Of a stretch of DNA of 46,837 nt, positions 1 through 9,841 are shown piece by piece; within the stretch, counting starts at the first letter, position 1; every line of letters begins with the position of its first letter. The position numbers were made by a program, and so were the translations under genes. This DNA comes from Geobacteraceae bacterium. Lineage in GTDB: Bacteria > Desulfobacterota > Desulfuromonadia > Geobacterales > Pseudopelobacteraceae. Below the pieces are notes generated by a model, which ran no database searches, was not told where the DNA came from, and worked only from the letters and a program-made list of their open reading frames with translations. The stretch is taken from assembly GCA_025355325.1 (NCBI GenBank), contig JANXZX010000226.1, forward strand, positions 1-46,837, read 5' to 3'.

Positions 1-1
1 A

Positions 2-2161
2 AAAGGTTTTTTTGACTGCAATCCGAGGACTCTGGAGTTGTTCGGTTTTGAAAACAAGGAAGATTTCACCAATACTCATCCGTCACAAGTATCACCGCCA
101 TTTCAACCGGATGGGACGGATTCTCTCACTGCATCGCTTGAACGAATCGAGACCGCATATACCAAAGGGTTTAACTGCTTTGAATGGATGCACCGCAAGT
201 TGAACGGGGAGGATTTCCCCGCCGAAGTCATTCTTTCCCCCATGATGCTTGAAGATGAACATGTTCTGATAGCGACTGTCCGCGACATCACCGAAAAAAA
301 ACGATCAGAAGAAGCTTTGGGAAATTCGGAAAAAAAGCTGAACGATTTAATAAACCTGCTTCCGGACACAACCTTTGCTATCGACATGAATGGCGTAATC
401 ACAGTCTGGAACCGGGCAGCCGAGGAGTGTACCGGCTTCAAAGCCGAAGATATGATCGGTAAGGGCAATCGCGAATATGCAATACCTTTTTACGGCGAGA
501 GGCGTCCTATATTGATTGACCTGGTCTTTGAACCATCTGAGGAAATAATTAAAAAATATCCCAGCGTCAAAATAGAGGGAGGGATTGTTTCAGGAGAAAG
601 CTATACGCTCAACCTGAAACGGGGAGAATCATATATGCAGGCCCTTGCGGCTCCCTTGTATGACTCCGACGGCATTATGGTCGGCGCGATCGAATCAGTC
701 AGAGACATCACTGATCGCAAACTGACGGAAGATGCCTTAAAGAAAGCCCTGGAAGCAGCCGATGCCGCCAATCGGGCAAAGAGCATCTTCCTCGCCAATA
801 TGTCTCATGAAATCAGAACGCCGTTGAATGCAATCCTCGGTTACTCGCAACTCCTCAGAATCGATAATACCTTAAGCGAAAAACACCGGAGGCAGGTAAA
901 TACTATCAACCGGGGTGGAGAACACCTCCTGGCTCTTATCAATGACATCCTGGAAATATCAAAGATTGAGGCGGGTTGTGCTACGCTTAACCCATCAAAC
1001 CTTAATCTTCATGCACTGATCAGCGAAATTGAAATGATGTTTGCCGAGCGGACTCAGCAGAAAGGGCTCTCGCTCGTTGTGCAGAAGCCGGATGATACCC
1101 GTTTGTATATCGTTGCTGACGAGGGGAAGCTGAAACAGATCCTTATCAACCTCCTGAGTAACGCCGTCAAGTTTACCAAAGCGGGGGGGATTACCTTACG
1201 CATTCATACTGAAAGAGAAAATGAGAATATTCGCCTCATCGGAGAGGTTGAAGATACCGGCGAAGGCATTGCACAGGAAGAGATGGACAAGCTTTTTAAG
1301 CAGTTTGAACAGACTTCAGCCGGCACTCGTTCTCTTGGCGGCACCGGCCTTGGCCTTGTAATCAGCAGAGAGTACGTCCGTCTTATGGGAGGGGATATCT
1401 CGGTTGCCAGCGAAGTAGGGAAAGGAAGCTGTTTCAGATTTGAAATCGACGTATTGGAAGGTGAGGCAGCAGAAGCGAAAGAAAATCTGTCACAGCCCCC
1501 CGTTGTTGGAATCAAGCCTGGCCAGGGGCCTTTACGTGTTCTGGTTGTTGATGACGATGTGACAAACAGAAAAATTCTCTGTGATATGCTGAACATACCC
1601 GGTTTTGAAACCTGTGAAGCCACAAACGGTGAAGAAGCCGTGAAGGTGTTTACCGAATGGCACCCCCACCTGATTTTAATGGATATGCGAATGCCGGAAG
1701 TTGATGGACTGGAGGCAACAAAACGGATCAGGTCACTTGAAACCGGCAAGACGATTCCGATCATCGCCGTTACGGCAAGCGCCTTTATACATGAGAGGGA
1801 TAAAATATTTGAAGCAGGTCTGAATGATTACATTTCAAAGCCGTTCAAGCTGGATGATATATTCAGGATAATTCGCCAACACCTTTTGGTGGAATACGAA
1901 TATGCTGATATAATGAACGAGGGCATCGGAACCTCTTGCGAAACAGACTTCCTGACATCCGAGGAGGTTTTGATGATTCCTGAAGATATCCGGCAAAGGA
2001 TTTATGCCGCTGCGGAACGAGCGGATATAGATGACCTGATAAAAGCTGTCAGCGATGTTGAAGGTTATACTATTCCCGCTGCCCGTACCCTTTATGGACT
2101 CGCCAGGCAGTTTGATTACGAACTAATATTGGAAATTATTAAACCGGGAGGCCGCCAATGA
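2..2161 (+). CDS. Hybrid sensor histidine kinase/response regulator, 5'-truncated by window edge
   Basis: The reading frame is open to the left edge, so the true start lies outside; the first internal start codon would be a TTG at 38. Visible parts in order: the end of a PAS domain (FFDCNPRTLELFGF), a second PAS domain (DTTFAIDMNGVITVWNRA), a HisKA phosphoacceptor box (FLANMSHEIRTPLNAILGYS), an HATPase_c domain with N box (NLLSNAVKFT) and G boxes (DTGEGI, GGTGLGL), and a receiver domain (VLVVDDD, phospho-Asp in LILMDMRMPE, Lys in ISKPFK). A roughly 90-residue C-terminal tail follows (IPEDIRQRIYAAAERADID), of the type seen at the end of BvgS-like hybrid kinases. No membrane segment is visible in this part. 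The stop overlaps the next start (ATGA), so the three signalling genes are probably co-transcribed. The signal sensed is not evident. Confidence 0.93.
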   Translation, partial: KGFFDCNPRTLELFGFENKEDFTNTHPSQVSPPFQPDGTDSLTASLERIETAYTKGFNCFEWMHRKLNGEDFPAEVILSPMMLEDEHVLIATVRDITEKKRSEEALGNSEKKLNDLINLLPDTTFAIDMNGVITVWNRAAEECTGFKAEDMIGKGNREYAIPFYGERRPILIDLVFEPSEEIIKKYPSVKIEGGIVSGESYTLNLKRGESYMQALAAPLYDSDGIMVGAIESVRDITDRKLTEDALKKALEAADAANRAKSIFLANMSHEIRTPLNAILGYSQLLRIDNTLSEKHRRQVNTINRGGEHLLALINDILEISKIEAGCATLNPSNLNLHALISEIEMMFAERTQQKGLSLVVQKPDDTRLYIVADEGKLKQILINLLSNAVKFTKAGGITLRIHTERENENIRLIGEVEDTGEGIAQEEMDKLFKQFEQTSAGTRSLGGTGLGLVISREYVRLMGGDISVASEVGKGSCFRFEIDVLEGEAAEAKENLSQPPVVGIKPGQGPLRVLVVDDDVTNRKILCDMLNIPGFETCEATNGEEAVKVFTEWHPHLILMDMRMPEVDGLEATKRIRSLETGKTIPIIAVTASAFIHERDKIFEAGLNDYISKPFKLDDIFRIIRQHLLVEYEYADIMNEGIGTSCETDFLTSEEVLMIPEDIRQRIYAAAERADIDDLIKAVSDVEGYTIPAARTLYGLARQFDYELILEIIKPGGRQ

Positions 2162-2862
2162 GTGATAATACAGCCAAACAGAGCATTCTTATTGTGGACG
2201 ATACACTCGCTAATCTCCAACTGCTTGTGGAGATGCTGAATGATCTCGGCTACAAAGTCCAGCCTGCCAAGAGCGGCAAAATGGCACTTAAGGCGGTCGA
2301 AACAGCGCCACCCGATCTCATACTCCTCGACGTAAACATGCCTGAAATGGACGGATACGAAGTGTGCAGACGGTTGAAGGCGAACGAGAAAACCAGTGAG
2401 ATACCGGTTATCTACTTAAGCGCCATGTACGAGACCAAGGATAAGGTCAAAGCCTTTGAGGCCGGAGGAGTGGACTACATTACCAAACCGTTCGAGATAA
2501 AGGAAGTTCAAGCCCGAATTACTACACACCTTAACATAAGCCAGCAAAAACGGCAGCTCGTGGAACAAAAACTGCTGCTGACAGAACAGAAACAGCAGAT
2601 CGAGAAAAACTACGGGAGTCTTAAGGAGCTTGAACGCAATTTACAAATCCGCAATGACGAACTTGAGGCGGCTATTAACAGAATCAAGAGGCTTGAGGGG
2701 GTCATCCCCATCTGCGCATATTGTAAAAAAATCAGGGAAGAGGACCGTTCCTGGCAGCAACTTGAACAGTACATCTCGGAACATTCGGAAGCCCTGTTCA
2801 GCCATGGAATTTGCCCTGAGTGCCTTAAAAAACATTTTCCCGAGATGCTCTTGACCAAATGA
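2158..2862 (+). CDS. Response regulator with C-terminal four-cysteine domain
   Basis: 234 aa. Residues 8-125 form a CheY-like receiver with acidic pair D14/D15, phospho-acceptor D58 (LILLDVNMPE) and Lys in ITKPFE. A coiled-coil linker (about 130-180, Gln/Glu/Lys rich) leads to a compact C-terminal module with two Cys-X2-Cys pairs (C186/C189 in ICAYCKK, C219/C222 in GICPECLK) and the block EQYISEHSEALFSHG between them. The four cysteines suggest metal binding; the module recurs in Geobacter-type response regulators but I know of no assigned function. It overlaps the upstream hybrid kinase by 4 bp. Its receiver is nearly identical, also at DNA level, to that of the gene at 2927. A plausible role is as phosphorelay partner of the flanking kinases; output is unknown. 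Confidence 0.9.
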   Translation: MSDNTAKQSILIVDDTLANLQLLVEMLNDLGYKVQPAKSGKMALKAVETAPPDLILLDVNMPEMDGYEVCRRLKANEKTSEIPVIYLSAMYETKDKVKAFEAGGVDYITKPFEIKEVQARITTHLNISQQKRQLVEQKLLLTEQKQQIEKNYGSLKELERNLQIRNDELEAAINRIKRLEGVIPICAYCKKIREEDRSWQQLEQYISEHSEALFSHGICPECLKKHFPEMLLTK

Positions 2863-2926
2863 CACCGTAATACGGGTTGTCAGCGGCGCTTAACTCTATT
2901 TGGAGGACCACTAAGGAGGAACACCA

Positions 2927-4078
2927 ATGAATGAGAACTCCGTCAAGCAGAGCATCCTTGTTGTAGACGATACACACGCTAATCTCCAACTTCTTGTGGA
3001 GATGCTGAGTGATCTCGGCTACAAAGTCCAGCCTGCCAAGAGTGGGAGAATGGCGCTTAAAGCGGTCGAAACGGCTCCTCCCGATCTTATTCTTCTCGAT
3101 GTAAACATGCCTGAAATGAATGGTTACGAGGTATGCGAGCAGTTGAAGGCACAGGAGGCAACCAGGGAAATACCGGTTATCTTCATAAGTGCCATGAACG
3201 AGGTTATCGACAAGGTCAGGGCCTTTGAGGCCGGAGGAGTTGACTATATTACAAAACCCTTTGAGATACAGGTAGTCCAGGCCCGTATTACAACCCATCT
3301 AAATATTTGTCTGCAAAAAGCGCAGCTTATGGAACAAAAACAGTTGCTTACAGAGCAGAAGCAAAAAATTGAGAATAACTATGAGAAACTGAAGGAATTG
3401 GAAACTCTCAGGGACAATCTTAATCATATGCTTGTCCATGATATGCGCGCCCCACTGACAAGTATGAGTGTGTACTTGTATCTGTTGGATGGAATTATCG
3501 GGGAAATTGAGCAATTCTCCTCCAAGGGGTCTAAATACCTGAAACACATCAAGGCGTTAGCCAATTATCTTATCGAATTGGTGTCATCTTTACTCGATAC
3601 TAATCGTATGGAATCAGGGGAATTGAAGCTTGATATTGTCAGCTGTGATCTGAACTCCGTCATTACAAATGTAACTGACTCCATGGAAAGCCTGACTGAT
3701 AACCAGCAGATCATGTTGGATCTTCCTGATGAGGGACCAACTGTTTCGTGTGACCCTGGCATCATCTCGCGAGTGATCCAAAACCTCCTGTATAATGCGA
3801 TCAAGTATACTTCAAGTGATGGCAATATCCGTATCGGGATAGAACAAAACAGCGGGAACATCCGCATATCTGTAAGCGACAATGGCCCTGGCATACCGCC
3901 TGAGTATCATGAAAAAATCTTTGAGAAGTTCGGACAAGTGAATAGAGAGGGACATAAACAGAAATATTCCACCGGTCTGGGTCTTACCTTTTGCAAATTG
4001 GCTGTAGAGGCACACGGAGGGCACATCGGAGTTATAAGCGAAAGCGGAAAAGGAAGTACCTTCTGGTTTATGCTGTAA
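2927..4078 (+). CDS. Response-regulator/histidine kinase hybrid (REC-HisKA-HATPase)
   Basis: 383 aa, start with a strong Shine-Dalgarno (AAGGAGGAACACCA before ATG). An N-terminal receiver (D14/D15, phospho-Asp D58, Lys in ITKPFE) is followed by a coiled coil and then a soluble histidine kinase core: HisKA box HMLVHDMRAPLTSM with H171, N box NLLYNAIKYT, G1 box DNGPGIP, and G2 box STGLGLTFCK. No membrane segment, so it is cytoplasmic and probably driven by phosphorylation of its own receiver. The receiver is a close duplicate of the preceding gene's receiver. It ends 4 bp before the converging smc stop codon, leaving no room for a terminator between the two. Confidence 0.92.
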   Translation: MNENSVKQSILVVDDTHANLQLLVEMLSDLGYKVQPAKSGRMALKAVETAPPDLILLDVNMPEMNGYEVCEQLKAQEATREIPVIFISAMNEVIDKVRAFEAGGVDYITKPFEIQVVQARITTHLNICLQKAQLMEQKQLLTEQKQKIENNYEKLKELETLRDNLNHMLVHDMRAPLTSMSVYLYLLDGIIGEIEQFSSKGSKYLKHIKALANYLIELVSSLLDTNRMESGELKLDIVSCDLNSVITNVTDSMESLTDNQQIMLDLPDEGPTVSCDPGIISRVIQNLLYNAIKYTSSDGNIRIGIEQNSGNIRISVSDNGPGIPPEYHEKIFEKFGQVNREGHKQKYSTGLGLTFCKLAVEAHGGHIGVISESGKGSTFWFML

Positions 4079-4082
4079 GGAT

Positions 4083-7000
4083 TTAATGCAACCTCACCGA
4101 TACAACCCGCGATGCACCAGGTTCTTCCATGGTGATACCGTAGAGAGAGTCGGCTACCTGCATGGTGGTTTTGTTGTGGGTAATAATGATGAATTGGGAA
4201 ATTGAACTCATTTCCCTGACCATATCGTTGAAACGGCCGATATTTGCATCATCCAACGGCGCATCGACCTCATCCAGCAGGCAGAACGGAGTCGGTTTGA
4301 TCAGGAATATCGAGAAGATCAGCGCCACGGCGGTCAGTGCTTTTTCTCCTCCCGAAAGCAGTGTCACATTCTGTAGTTTTTTACCTGGCGGTTGAACGAT
4401 AATGTCAATGCCGGTCTCCAGCAGATCTTCTTCGTCAGTCAGCCGCAATTCAGCCCGGCCTCCGCAAAACAGGCGCGGAAAAACCTCCTGAAACTTCGCA
4501 TTAATCAAGTTGTACGTTTCCAGAAAACGCTGGCGGGTGGTGCGATTGATCCGCTGAATTGCCTGCTGCAGACTGCGCAGAGACTCTTCAAGGTCTTCCT
4601 TCTGGCCGGTCAGAAAATTATATCTTTCCTCCATCCCGGCGCACTCCTCAATTGCCATCAGGTTGACTTCACCCATTTCATCCAGAAACCGCTGCAACTC
4701 AACCTGCCGTGCCCGGCGCGACACTTCATCGAATTCCGTAGACTCCAGTTTTGCCACAGCTTCTGACATGCTTATGCGACTTCGCTCCAGCAACGCCTGC
4801 TCCAGATGTTCGGTCTGCATGGTCAGAGTTGTGAAGCGAAGATTAAGATCTGTTTGAGACTGGCGAACGGTATCTCCCTCTTCACGATTTTTCTTAAGGT
4901 GCGCCTCAATCAGGTTCAACGCGCCGCCCGCCTCCTCAAATCGGCTGCGAATCGCGGCCAAGCGACTTTCAGACTGCAACTGATCACGAACGAGAACTTC
5001 CAGACGCCCCGTTGCCACAGCTATCTCCGCCTCAAGCTGCAGCCGTGAAGCAGCACTGGATTCGATTTCCTGCCTGTCGGCGGCCATGCGCCGTGCAATC
5101 TCTTCCGTCTGCCGTTCCAGATCCGCCAATGCGCGCACTCCGGCATCGTGCTGTTCCTTGATAGTTGCGGTCTGCACCCGAATCGCGGTTACCTTTTCGC
5201 GAACAACCGCCACCTGCGCACGACGTGAATCAAGCTCAGCCTTCAGGCGAACAGTATCCAGCTCCAGGTTCTTTGAGGAGTCACCGGTCAGCGCCATCTG
5301 TTCACCAGCCAGCTTCACCTCGGTTTCCAAAGTCCCCTGTTCCTCAGCAAGATTGTCCGCCTCCAACGCCTGAACATCCAGACGCTCGGCGATACGGGCG
5401 CTTTCATCGCGGGCCTGTTGGCAGTCTTTGCGCAAACCGATCAATTTCAACTCTGTCTGGTGCAACTGCATCCCACCGTTCTTAAGCTCTTCGGCAACTT
5501 CCTGGCTCTGGCGACGTACGTCATCTCGCTGCCTGCCAAGAGTGGCAGTCTCTTCCTCCAGTCTGGCGACTGACAGCTCCAGCTCCCTGATTTCACGTTT
5601 CTTATGAATTAATCCGGTGCCGACCTGCTCGCCCGAGCCACCACTGACGATTCCTCCCTGAGCAACCATGTCACCGGCGCGAGTGACAAAAAATAGCCCG
5701 GGATACTGACGGGCAAGACCGAGTGCCGTACTGATGTCATCCACCAGCATAACGGTGGCAAGCAGATTCCGGATCAATCCGGCAAACGGGCCATCAATCT
5801 GCACCTGTTCCAGCAACGGCATTGCTTCCGAGATTACAACCGGTGCAACTTCCGAGACCTCCAACCGCACGGCAATTCCGGCACGCCCGCCATTCTTTGC
5901 TTTAAGAAATTCCAGTGCTTCAATGGCACTCTGATCGTCGGAGCAGAGGATACACTGCAAACGATCCGCAAGTGCCGCTTCCAGTGCCGCCTCCAATTCG
6001 GCGGGAGCCTGGATGGCATCCGCCAGTACGCCGCTGAAACGGGAACGCTGCCCGGCATCCTGCATCAACGTGCGCACCCCCTGTCCAAAACCGGCAAATT
6101 GGGCTTCCAGCTCTTTCAGCGAATGAAGGCGCGATGAGCTGCGATTCAGCCCGTCCCTGCAGGATTGCCACCTTTTTTCAATTTCCGGAAGCCGCCGCTT
6201 CAACTCATCCTCCTGACCACGCAAGGATGAAATGTATGCCTGCAACTCTTCCTGTTCCTTCTGACCGGTGGCGATTTCTTTTTCCAGAGCGTCAGCCCGC
6301 TGGCGCTGCTGTTCACGCCGTTCGCCCAATTGCATAGCTTCGCGTGTATGGCGATCAACCCGCTCACGGAGCACGACCAGGCGTTTCTGAGCGTTCTCGA
6401 ATCGACTCTTGAACTGAGCCGCCTCAGCCAGAGCGGTAAAAAGTTCCCGGCGACGGTTTTCCAGCTCCCGACTCAGTTTTTCTTCAGCCAGCTGATGCCC
6501 GGCCAGCAATTCCTCCGCTTGTTCAAGATCCGCCTGAATACCGGCGGCGTCGACAGCCCCGTTGTTACGGCGAAGCTCAAGCAGCTCCCGCTGGGCAGCG
6601 CATTCTTTCAGGCGGATATCCAGCTCAGCAGCCTCCGCTGCGAGCCGCGCCAAACGGCCATCCAGCCCCCCCAGTTCTTTACGCTGAAACTCCAGCCCAT
6701 TCGAGGTTGTATTGTAGTCACTCCTGACACGGAAGATTTCCTCCTGGGCAACTGTCAGCTGTTTCTCCGCCTCCAGCAGTGCTATGCGGGCCTCCTCGGC
6801 CTGCGACTCTCCGAGCGCGGAGGCGGCAAACACTTCGCGGATCCGCTCGTTGAGCGCAGCAAGCTCCCGCTCGGCCACCACCCGTTGCTTCTGCGCCTCG
6901 CAAAATTCACGCGCGGTAAACAGCAGCTCTATTTCACGCAGCTCATCACGATATTCGCGAAATTTTTCGGCCTTTTTTGCCTGTCGCTGCAGGGACGCCA

Positions 7001-7613
7001 GCTGTCGTCGAATTTCTCCCAGCACGTCGGCCAGTCGGGCCAGATTCAGACGGGTGCCTTCAATTTTTTTCAGTGCCAGCTGTTTGCGAGACTTGAATTT
7101 GGTCACACCAGCCGCCTCCTCGATCAGAAAACGGCGTTCTTCCGGCCTAGAATGAAGGATCTGGCCGATCTTCCCCTGTTCGATGATCGAATAGGCACGG
7201 GTACCGACACCGGTATCCATAAACAGTTCCGTAATATCCAGAAGACGGCAGGGGGTCTTGTTGATCAGGTAATCACTCTCACCATCACGGTAAAGACGGC
7301 GGGTGAGCTGGATCTCCGCATAATCAAGGTACTTGGCGGGAGCACGTCCATCTTCAGTAGAGAATACCAGCGACACCTCCGCAACACCAAGAGGTTTGCG
7401 GTTCTCGCTGCCGACAAAAATCACGTCTTCCATCGCCTTTCCGCGCAGATTCTTGGCGGACTGTTCCCCCATGCACCAGCGGATAGCATCAACGATGTTC
7501 GACTTACCGCAGCCGTTAGGTCCGACCACACCGGTTACCGGCTGCTGAAAGTCCAGCACAACCTTGTCGGCAAAGGATTTAAATCCTGATATTTCAAGAC
7601 GCTTGATTTTCAT
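4083..7613 (-). CDS. smc: Chromosome segregation protein SMC
   Basis: 1176 aa from the chosen start, the usual length for bacterial SMC. N-terminal head: Walker [10 protein letters not shown] at residues 31-38 and the family-typical opening [17 protein letters not shown]. Two long coiled coils rich in Glu/Arg/Gln flank a globular hinge with glycine-rich segments ([13 protein letters not shown]). C-terminal head: ABC signature [16 protein letters not shown] and Walker [17 protein letters not shown]. It would condense and segregate the chromosome with ScpA/ScpB, neither of which is in the window. An in-frame ATG 36 bp upstream (7649) is possible, but I chose the internal ATG because family members begin with this motif. 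No strong Shine-Dalgarno is seen at either start. Confidence 0.96.
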   Translation of the reverse strand: MKIKRLEISGFKSFADKVVLDFQQPVTGVVGPNGCGKSNIVDAIRWCMGEQSAKNLRGKAMEDVIFVGSENRKPLGVAEVSLVFSTEDGRAPAKYLDYAEIQLTRRLYRDGESDYLINKTPCRLLDITELFMDTGVGTRAYSIIEQGKIGQILHSRPEERRFLIEEAAGVTKFKSRKQLALKKIEGTRLNLARLADVLGEIRRQLASLQRQAKKAEKFREYRDELREIELLFTAREFCEAQKQRVVAERELAALNERIREVFAASALGESQAEEARIALLEAEKQLTVAQEEIFRVRSDYNTTSNGLEFQRKELGGLDGRLARLAAEAAELDIRLKECAAQRELLELRRNNGAVDAAGIQADLEQAEELLAGHQLAEEKLSRELENRRRELFTALAEAAQFKSRFENAQKRLVVLRERVDRHTREAMQLGERREQQRQRADALEKEIATGQKEQEELQAYISSLRGQEDELKRRLPEIEKRWQSCRDGLNRSSSRLHSLKELEAQFAGFGQGVRTLMQDAGQRSRFSGVLADAIQAPAELEAALEAALADRLQCILCSDDQSAIEALEFLKAKNGGRAGIAVRLEVSEVAPVVISEAMPLLEQVQIDGPFAGLIRNLLATVMLVDDISTALGLARQYPGLFFVTRAGDMVAQGGIVSGGSGEQVGTGLIHKKREIRELELSVARLEEETATLGRQRDDVRRQSQEVAEELKNGGMQLHQTELKLIGLRKDCQQARDESARIAERLDVQALEADNLAEEQGTLETEVKLAGEQMALTGDSSKNLELDTVRLKAELDSRRAQVAVVREKVTAIRVQTATIKEQHDAGVRALADLERQTEEIARRMAADRQEIESSAASRLQLEAEIAVATGRLEVLVRDQLQSESRLAAIRSRFEEAGGALNLIEAHLKKNREEGDTVRQSQTDLNLRFTTLTMQTEHLEQALLERSRISMSEAVAKLESTEFDEVSRRARQVELQRFLDEMGEVNLMAIEECAGMEERYNFLTGQKEDLEESLRSLQQAIQRINRTTRQRFLETYNLINAKFQEVFPRLFCGGRAELRLTDEEDLLETGIDIIVQPPGKKLQNVTLLSGGEKALTAVALIFSIFLIKPTPFCLLDEVDAPLDDANIGRFNDMVREMSSISQFIIITHNKTTMQVADSLYGITMEEPGASRVVSVRLH

Positions 7614-7854
7614 AGTACCATTACGTGTGCTAAAGTATTGTATTGCCATATTACTTGTTGATTCTTATGTGCTGGTTTGTTGCTTTGTTTCTGCCACTGC
7701 TGACTTTGTTAAAATGGTTCGGCTGAGTAAAACGACTAATTTCTATAGACGCAATAACCCGTTAGAAGCTACTATTCACAATCGTTTATCCACTTTGCAG
7801 TTCATCGCAAATTGTAACGCAAGTCGATAACATTCTACCTAAGAAGGGACTATC

Positions 7855-8334
7855 ATGGACTTAGATACTGTTCAGAAACAACTTGTCGATTCATTTGCAG
7901 AACAGGAAAATCTTATTGGAACTCTGTATAAGCTTTACGCAAAAAGATACCCTGAATACAAAATGTTTTGGGCTGAAATGGCCAATGAAGAATATCAACA
8001 TGCCTCTATGATTCGACGAATAGTCAAAAGTGATACAGCCAATATATTCCGATTTTCTCAAGGAGAATTAAGATCAAGCAACCTTGATTCTAGCATTAAA
8101 TTCATAAATAATCTTATTATTGAATTTAAGGATAATTTGGATTTCCCAATTACTAGGGCAGTAAGCATTGCGCTTCACATCGAAAAAGCACTTTGGGAAA
8201 GAAAAATTTTCCAATATTTTGATGGTGACTCTGATGAAGTTAAAAGAATTATGAATTTGCTAAATTTGGAACAAGAAATTCATATAAGTAAACTTAATAA
8301 ATTTGCAGAGCCGTTTCATAAAATAAATCCATGA
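7855..8334 (+). CDS. Ferritin-like (rubrerythrin-type) diiron-domain protein
   Basis: 159 aa, preceded by AGAAGGGA at good spacing. The protein is all-helical and carries the spaced acidic/histidine pattern of ferritin-like carboxylate-bridged diiron proteins: an early Glu (AEQENLIG), an E-E-x2-H helix (ANEEYQHASM), a later HIEKALWE helix, and EQEIH in the last helix. There is no C-terminal rubredoxin Cys4 domain, so it is a short ferritin-like protein rather than full rubrerythrin. A peroxide or iron-handling role is inference. It is flanked by its own terminator and is richer in A/T than its neighbours. Confidence 0.72.
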   Translation: MDLDTVQKQLVDSFAEQENLIGTLYKLYAKRYPEYKMFWAEMANEEYQHASMIRRIVKSDTANIFRFSQGELRSSNLDSSIKFINNLIIEFKDNLDFPITRAVSIALHIEKALWERKIFQYFDGDSDEVKRIMNLLNLEQEIHISKLNKFAEPFHKINP

Positions 8335-8388
8335 TGATATACAGTGCAGACTTCTGAAAACAACCTCTCATTCTGTCATTTATGCATT

Positions 8389-8416
8389 AAAACCCGCTTC
8401 GATTGAGGCGGGTTTT
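8389..8416. terminator. Bidirectional intrinsic terminator
   Basis: A near-perfect 12-bp stem with a GATT tetraloop: AAAACCCGCTTC pairs with GAGGCGGGTTTT (one G-T wobble). It has a T tract on one side and an A tract on the other. It sits between the converging ferritin-like gene (+) and lipoprotein gene (-), so it can end both transcripts. Confidence 0.9.
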
Positions 8417-8446
8417 AATTTATACGATATTAGTTAATTTAGCTCT

Positions 8447-8761
8447 TTACTTTTTTGTTGAACGGCCTCCATTGTTGCCAATAATAGTTTTCCCCTCTAT
8501 TTTACCCTCTGCAACTTCTCCAGTACTGCGAGTTAGAAAGAGACGATTCCCATCAATCAAGTATTTTCCGTTTATGGTCTGATTACCAAAACGAATCAAA
8601 AATGTCCCATCAGCTTTTAGATCGGTGAAATTATTAGAATTTTTTTCATCCAGGTATTTTCCAACTATCGTAGAATCACCATTACAACCGAACAGAAACA
8701 ACACACACAACACGATAATAATATATAAGAAACCATATTTTATTGAACTTTTAAAATTCAT
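8447..8761 (-). CDS. Small putative lipoprotein
   Basis: 104 aa, start supported by AAAGGATCAAT before ATG. A lipoprotein signal peptide runs to a lipobox LFGC with Cys at about residue 26, followed by Asn/Gly (CNGD). The mature part is a short beta-rich domain with repeated Gly-Lys-Tyr and Gly-Lys-Ile/Thr motifs (VGKYLDEK, NGKYLIDGN, EGKIEGKTI), reminiscent of small lipocalin-like or DUF5640-type lipoproteins. No specific function is assigned. It stands alone and is transcribed divergently from the kinase-like gene at 9038. Confidence 0.7.
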   Translation of the reverse strand: MNFKSSIKYGFLYIIIVLCVLFLFGCNGDSTIVGKYLDEKNSNNFTDLKADGTFLIRFGNQTINGKYLIDGNRLFLTRSTGEVAEGKIEGKTIIGNNGGRSTKK

Positions 8762-8896
8762 ATTGATCCTTTTATAGAAAGGTTATTAATCCAGATTTTA
8801 ACAACCCGTTAGATATATACGAGATATAACATATTTTCACCTGAAAAATACCGTCAATTCTTCCATATTTCAAAGAAATCCTGAGAGGACGCTCTG

Positions 8897-8934
8897 TCCA
8901 GCAGGATGTTGCGGCACCGGAACATCCTGCTGGA
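8897..8934. repeat. Perfect 14-bp inverted repeat between divergent genes
   Basis: TCCAGCAGGATGTT and its exact complement AACATCCTGCTGGA flank a 10-nt GC-rich loop. It lies upstream of both the lipoprotein gene (-) and the cytidylate-kinase-like gene (+), so it is not at a 3' end, and neither side has a T tract. It could be a REP-type palindrome or a regulatory hairpin in the long leader of the 9038 gene. Confidence 0.6.
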
Positions 8935-9037
8935 TCATCCTGATACTGACACAAACAGATTACAACCGGTTGCGAATATTGCCGTTCATGCTACACTTTA
9001 TGCGGGAGTTGATTTCAGATGTACAAAGGGGGATGCC

Positions 9038-9757
9038 ATGTCAGAAAGACTTCTGGTACCATCAATTGAAATGAGGCTTGGAGCACTTCTGGAGTTCAAT
9101 CGCAGGAAGGATGAAATTGATGCCTCTCGCGGCAAGGTGCGCCCCACTATAACCGTTTCCCGTGAGTTTGGTTGCGAAGCATATCCAATGTCCGAATGTC
9201 TCAAGCATATCATGGAAAAGAAAACCGGCGAAACATGGGCGATCATGGACAAAGCTCTGCTGGAGGAGGTGGCAAAGCATCACAATCTGTCGGAAGAGCT
9301 GGTGAGTAGACTGGGGGAGAAAAAAAGCCGCATACTCGACGATGTTCTGGGCACGTTCTCACCGCGCTGGAAAAGCGACAACGATCATTTCCGCTTACTC
9401 TGCAAGCATGTATTCTCTCTGGCAGAGAAGGGAAATGTGATCATTGTCGGAAGGGGCAGCTCCATCGTCACACAGCAGCTGAAAAATTGTTATCATTTCC
9501 GCATGTATGCCTCCCACCAGTTCAAAGTGGCGTCGATCACCAAGAGACTCAAGGTAACCAAAGAGGAAGCAGAAATCACCGTAGAAAAAAATCAGAAACA
9601 GCGCGAAGCATTTATTCGTGACTACTTCAATCTTGATCCGCGAGACCAGCGCTTTTATCATCTGGTCTTCAACAACGACAAGAACTCTCCGGAGCGGATT
9701 GCGCAGATGATTGCGGAGTATGTGACAATCGGGTGTGGTGATTTAAAAAAGGAATGA
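9038..9757 (+). CDS. Cytidylate kinase-like family protein
   Basis: 239 aa from the ATG preceded by AAAGGGGG (5-nt spacing); an upstream in-frame start at 8906 lacks such a site. The central part reads as the cytidylate-kinase-like (AAA_26) family: TITVSREFGCEAYPM near the N-terminus, ILDDVLGTFSP, and NVIIVGRGSSIVTQQL, then an Arg-rich lid/LID-like region (SITKRLKVTKEEAEITVEKN) and a Tyr/Asp segment (IRDYFNLDPRDQRFYHLVF). The N-terminal 35 residues precede the kinase fold. The substrate is not known; the family is common in Deltaproteobacteria-type genomes and distinct from true CMP kinase (cmk). Confidence 0.82.
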   Translation: MSERLLVPSIEMRLGALLEFNRRKDEIDASRGKVRPTITVSREFGCEAYPMSECLKHIMEKKTGETWAIMDKALLEEVAKHHNLSEELVSRLGEKKSRILDDVLGTFSPRWKSDNDHFRLLCKHVFSLAEKGNVIIVGRGSSIVTQQLKNCYHFRMYASHQFKVASITKRLKVTKEEAEITVEKNQKQREAFIRDYFNLDPRDQRFYHLVFNNDKNSPERIAQMIAEYVTIGCGDLKKE

Positions 9758-9811
9758 TAGAAAAAACTGGCCGGCTCTGAATAGGGCGGAAATACTCGCT
9801 GTTCACTGTAG

Positions 9812-9841
9812 AGCTGCGGAACCGTGCACTGTTCCGCAGCT
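9812..9841. terminator. Hairpin between converging genes, probable terminator
   Basis: A perfect 11-bp stem, AGCTGCGGAAC paired with GTTCCGCAGCT around an 8-nt loop, overlaps the stop codon of the minus-strand gene and lies 54 bp after the plus-strand gene. There is no U tract on either side, so efficiency is uncertain. Confidence 0.6.

Noticed and set aside
6330-7589. 419-aa plus-strand frame opposite smc
   Set aside because: It is the antisense of the SMC coding strand; the SMC protein is unmistakable with all motifs.
8906-9037. N-terminal extension of the cytidylate-kinase-like gene (start at 8906)
   Set aside because: The extension overlaps the inverted repeat, has no ribosome-binding site, and the internal ATG 9038 has a strong one.
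9757-9840. Possible c-di-GMP (GEMM) riboswitch near the hairpin
   Set aside because: I looked for the conserved GEMM core and did not see it; the hairpin is a simple stem between converging genes.
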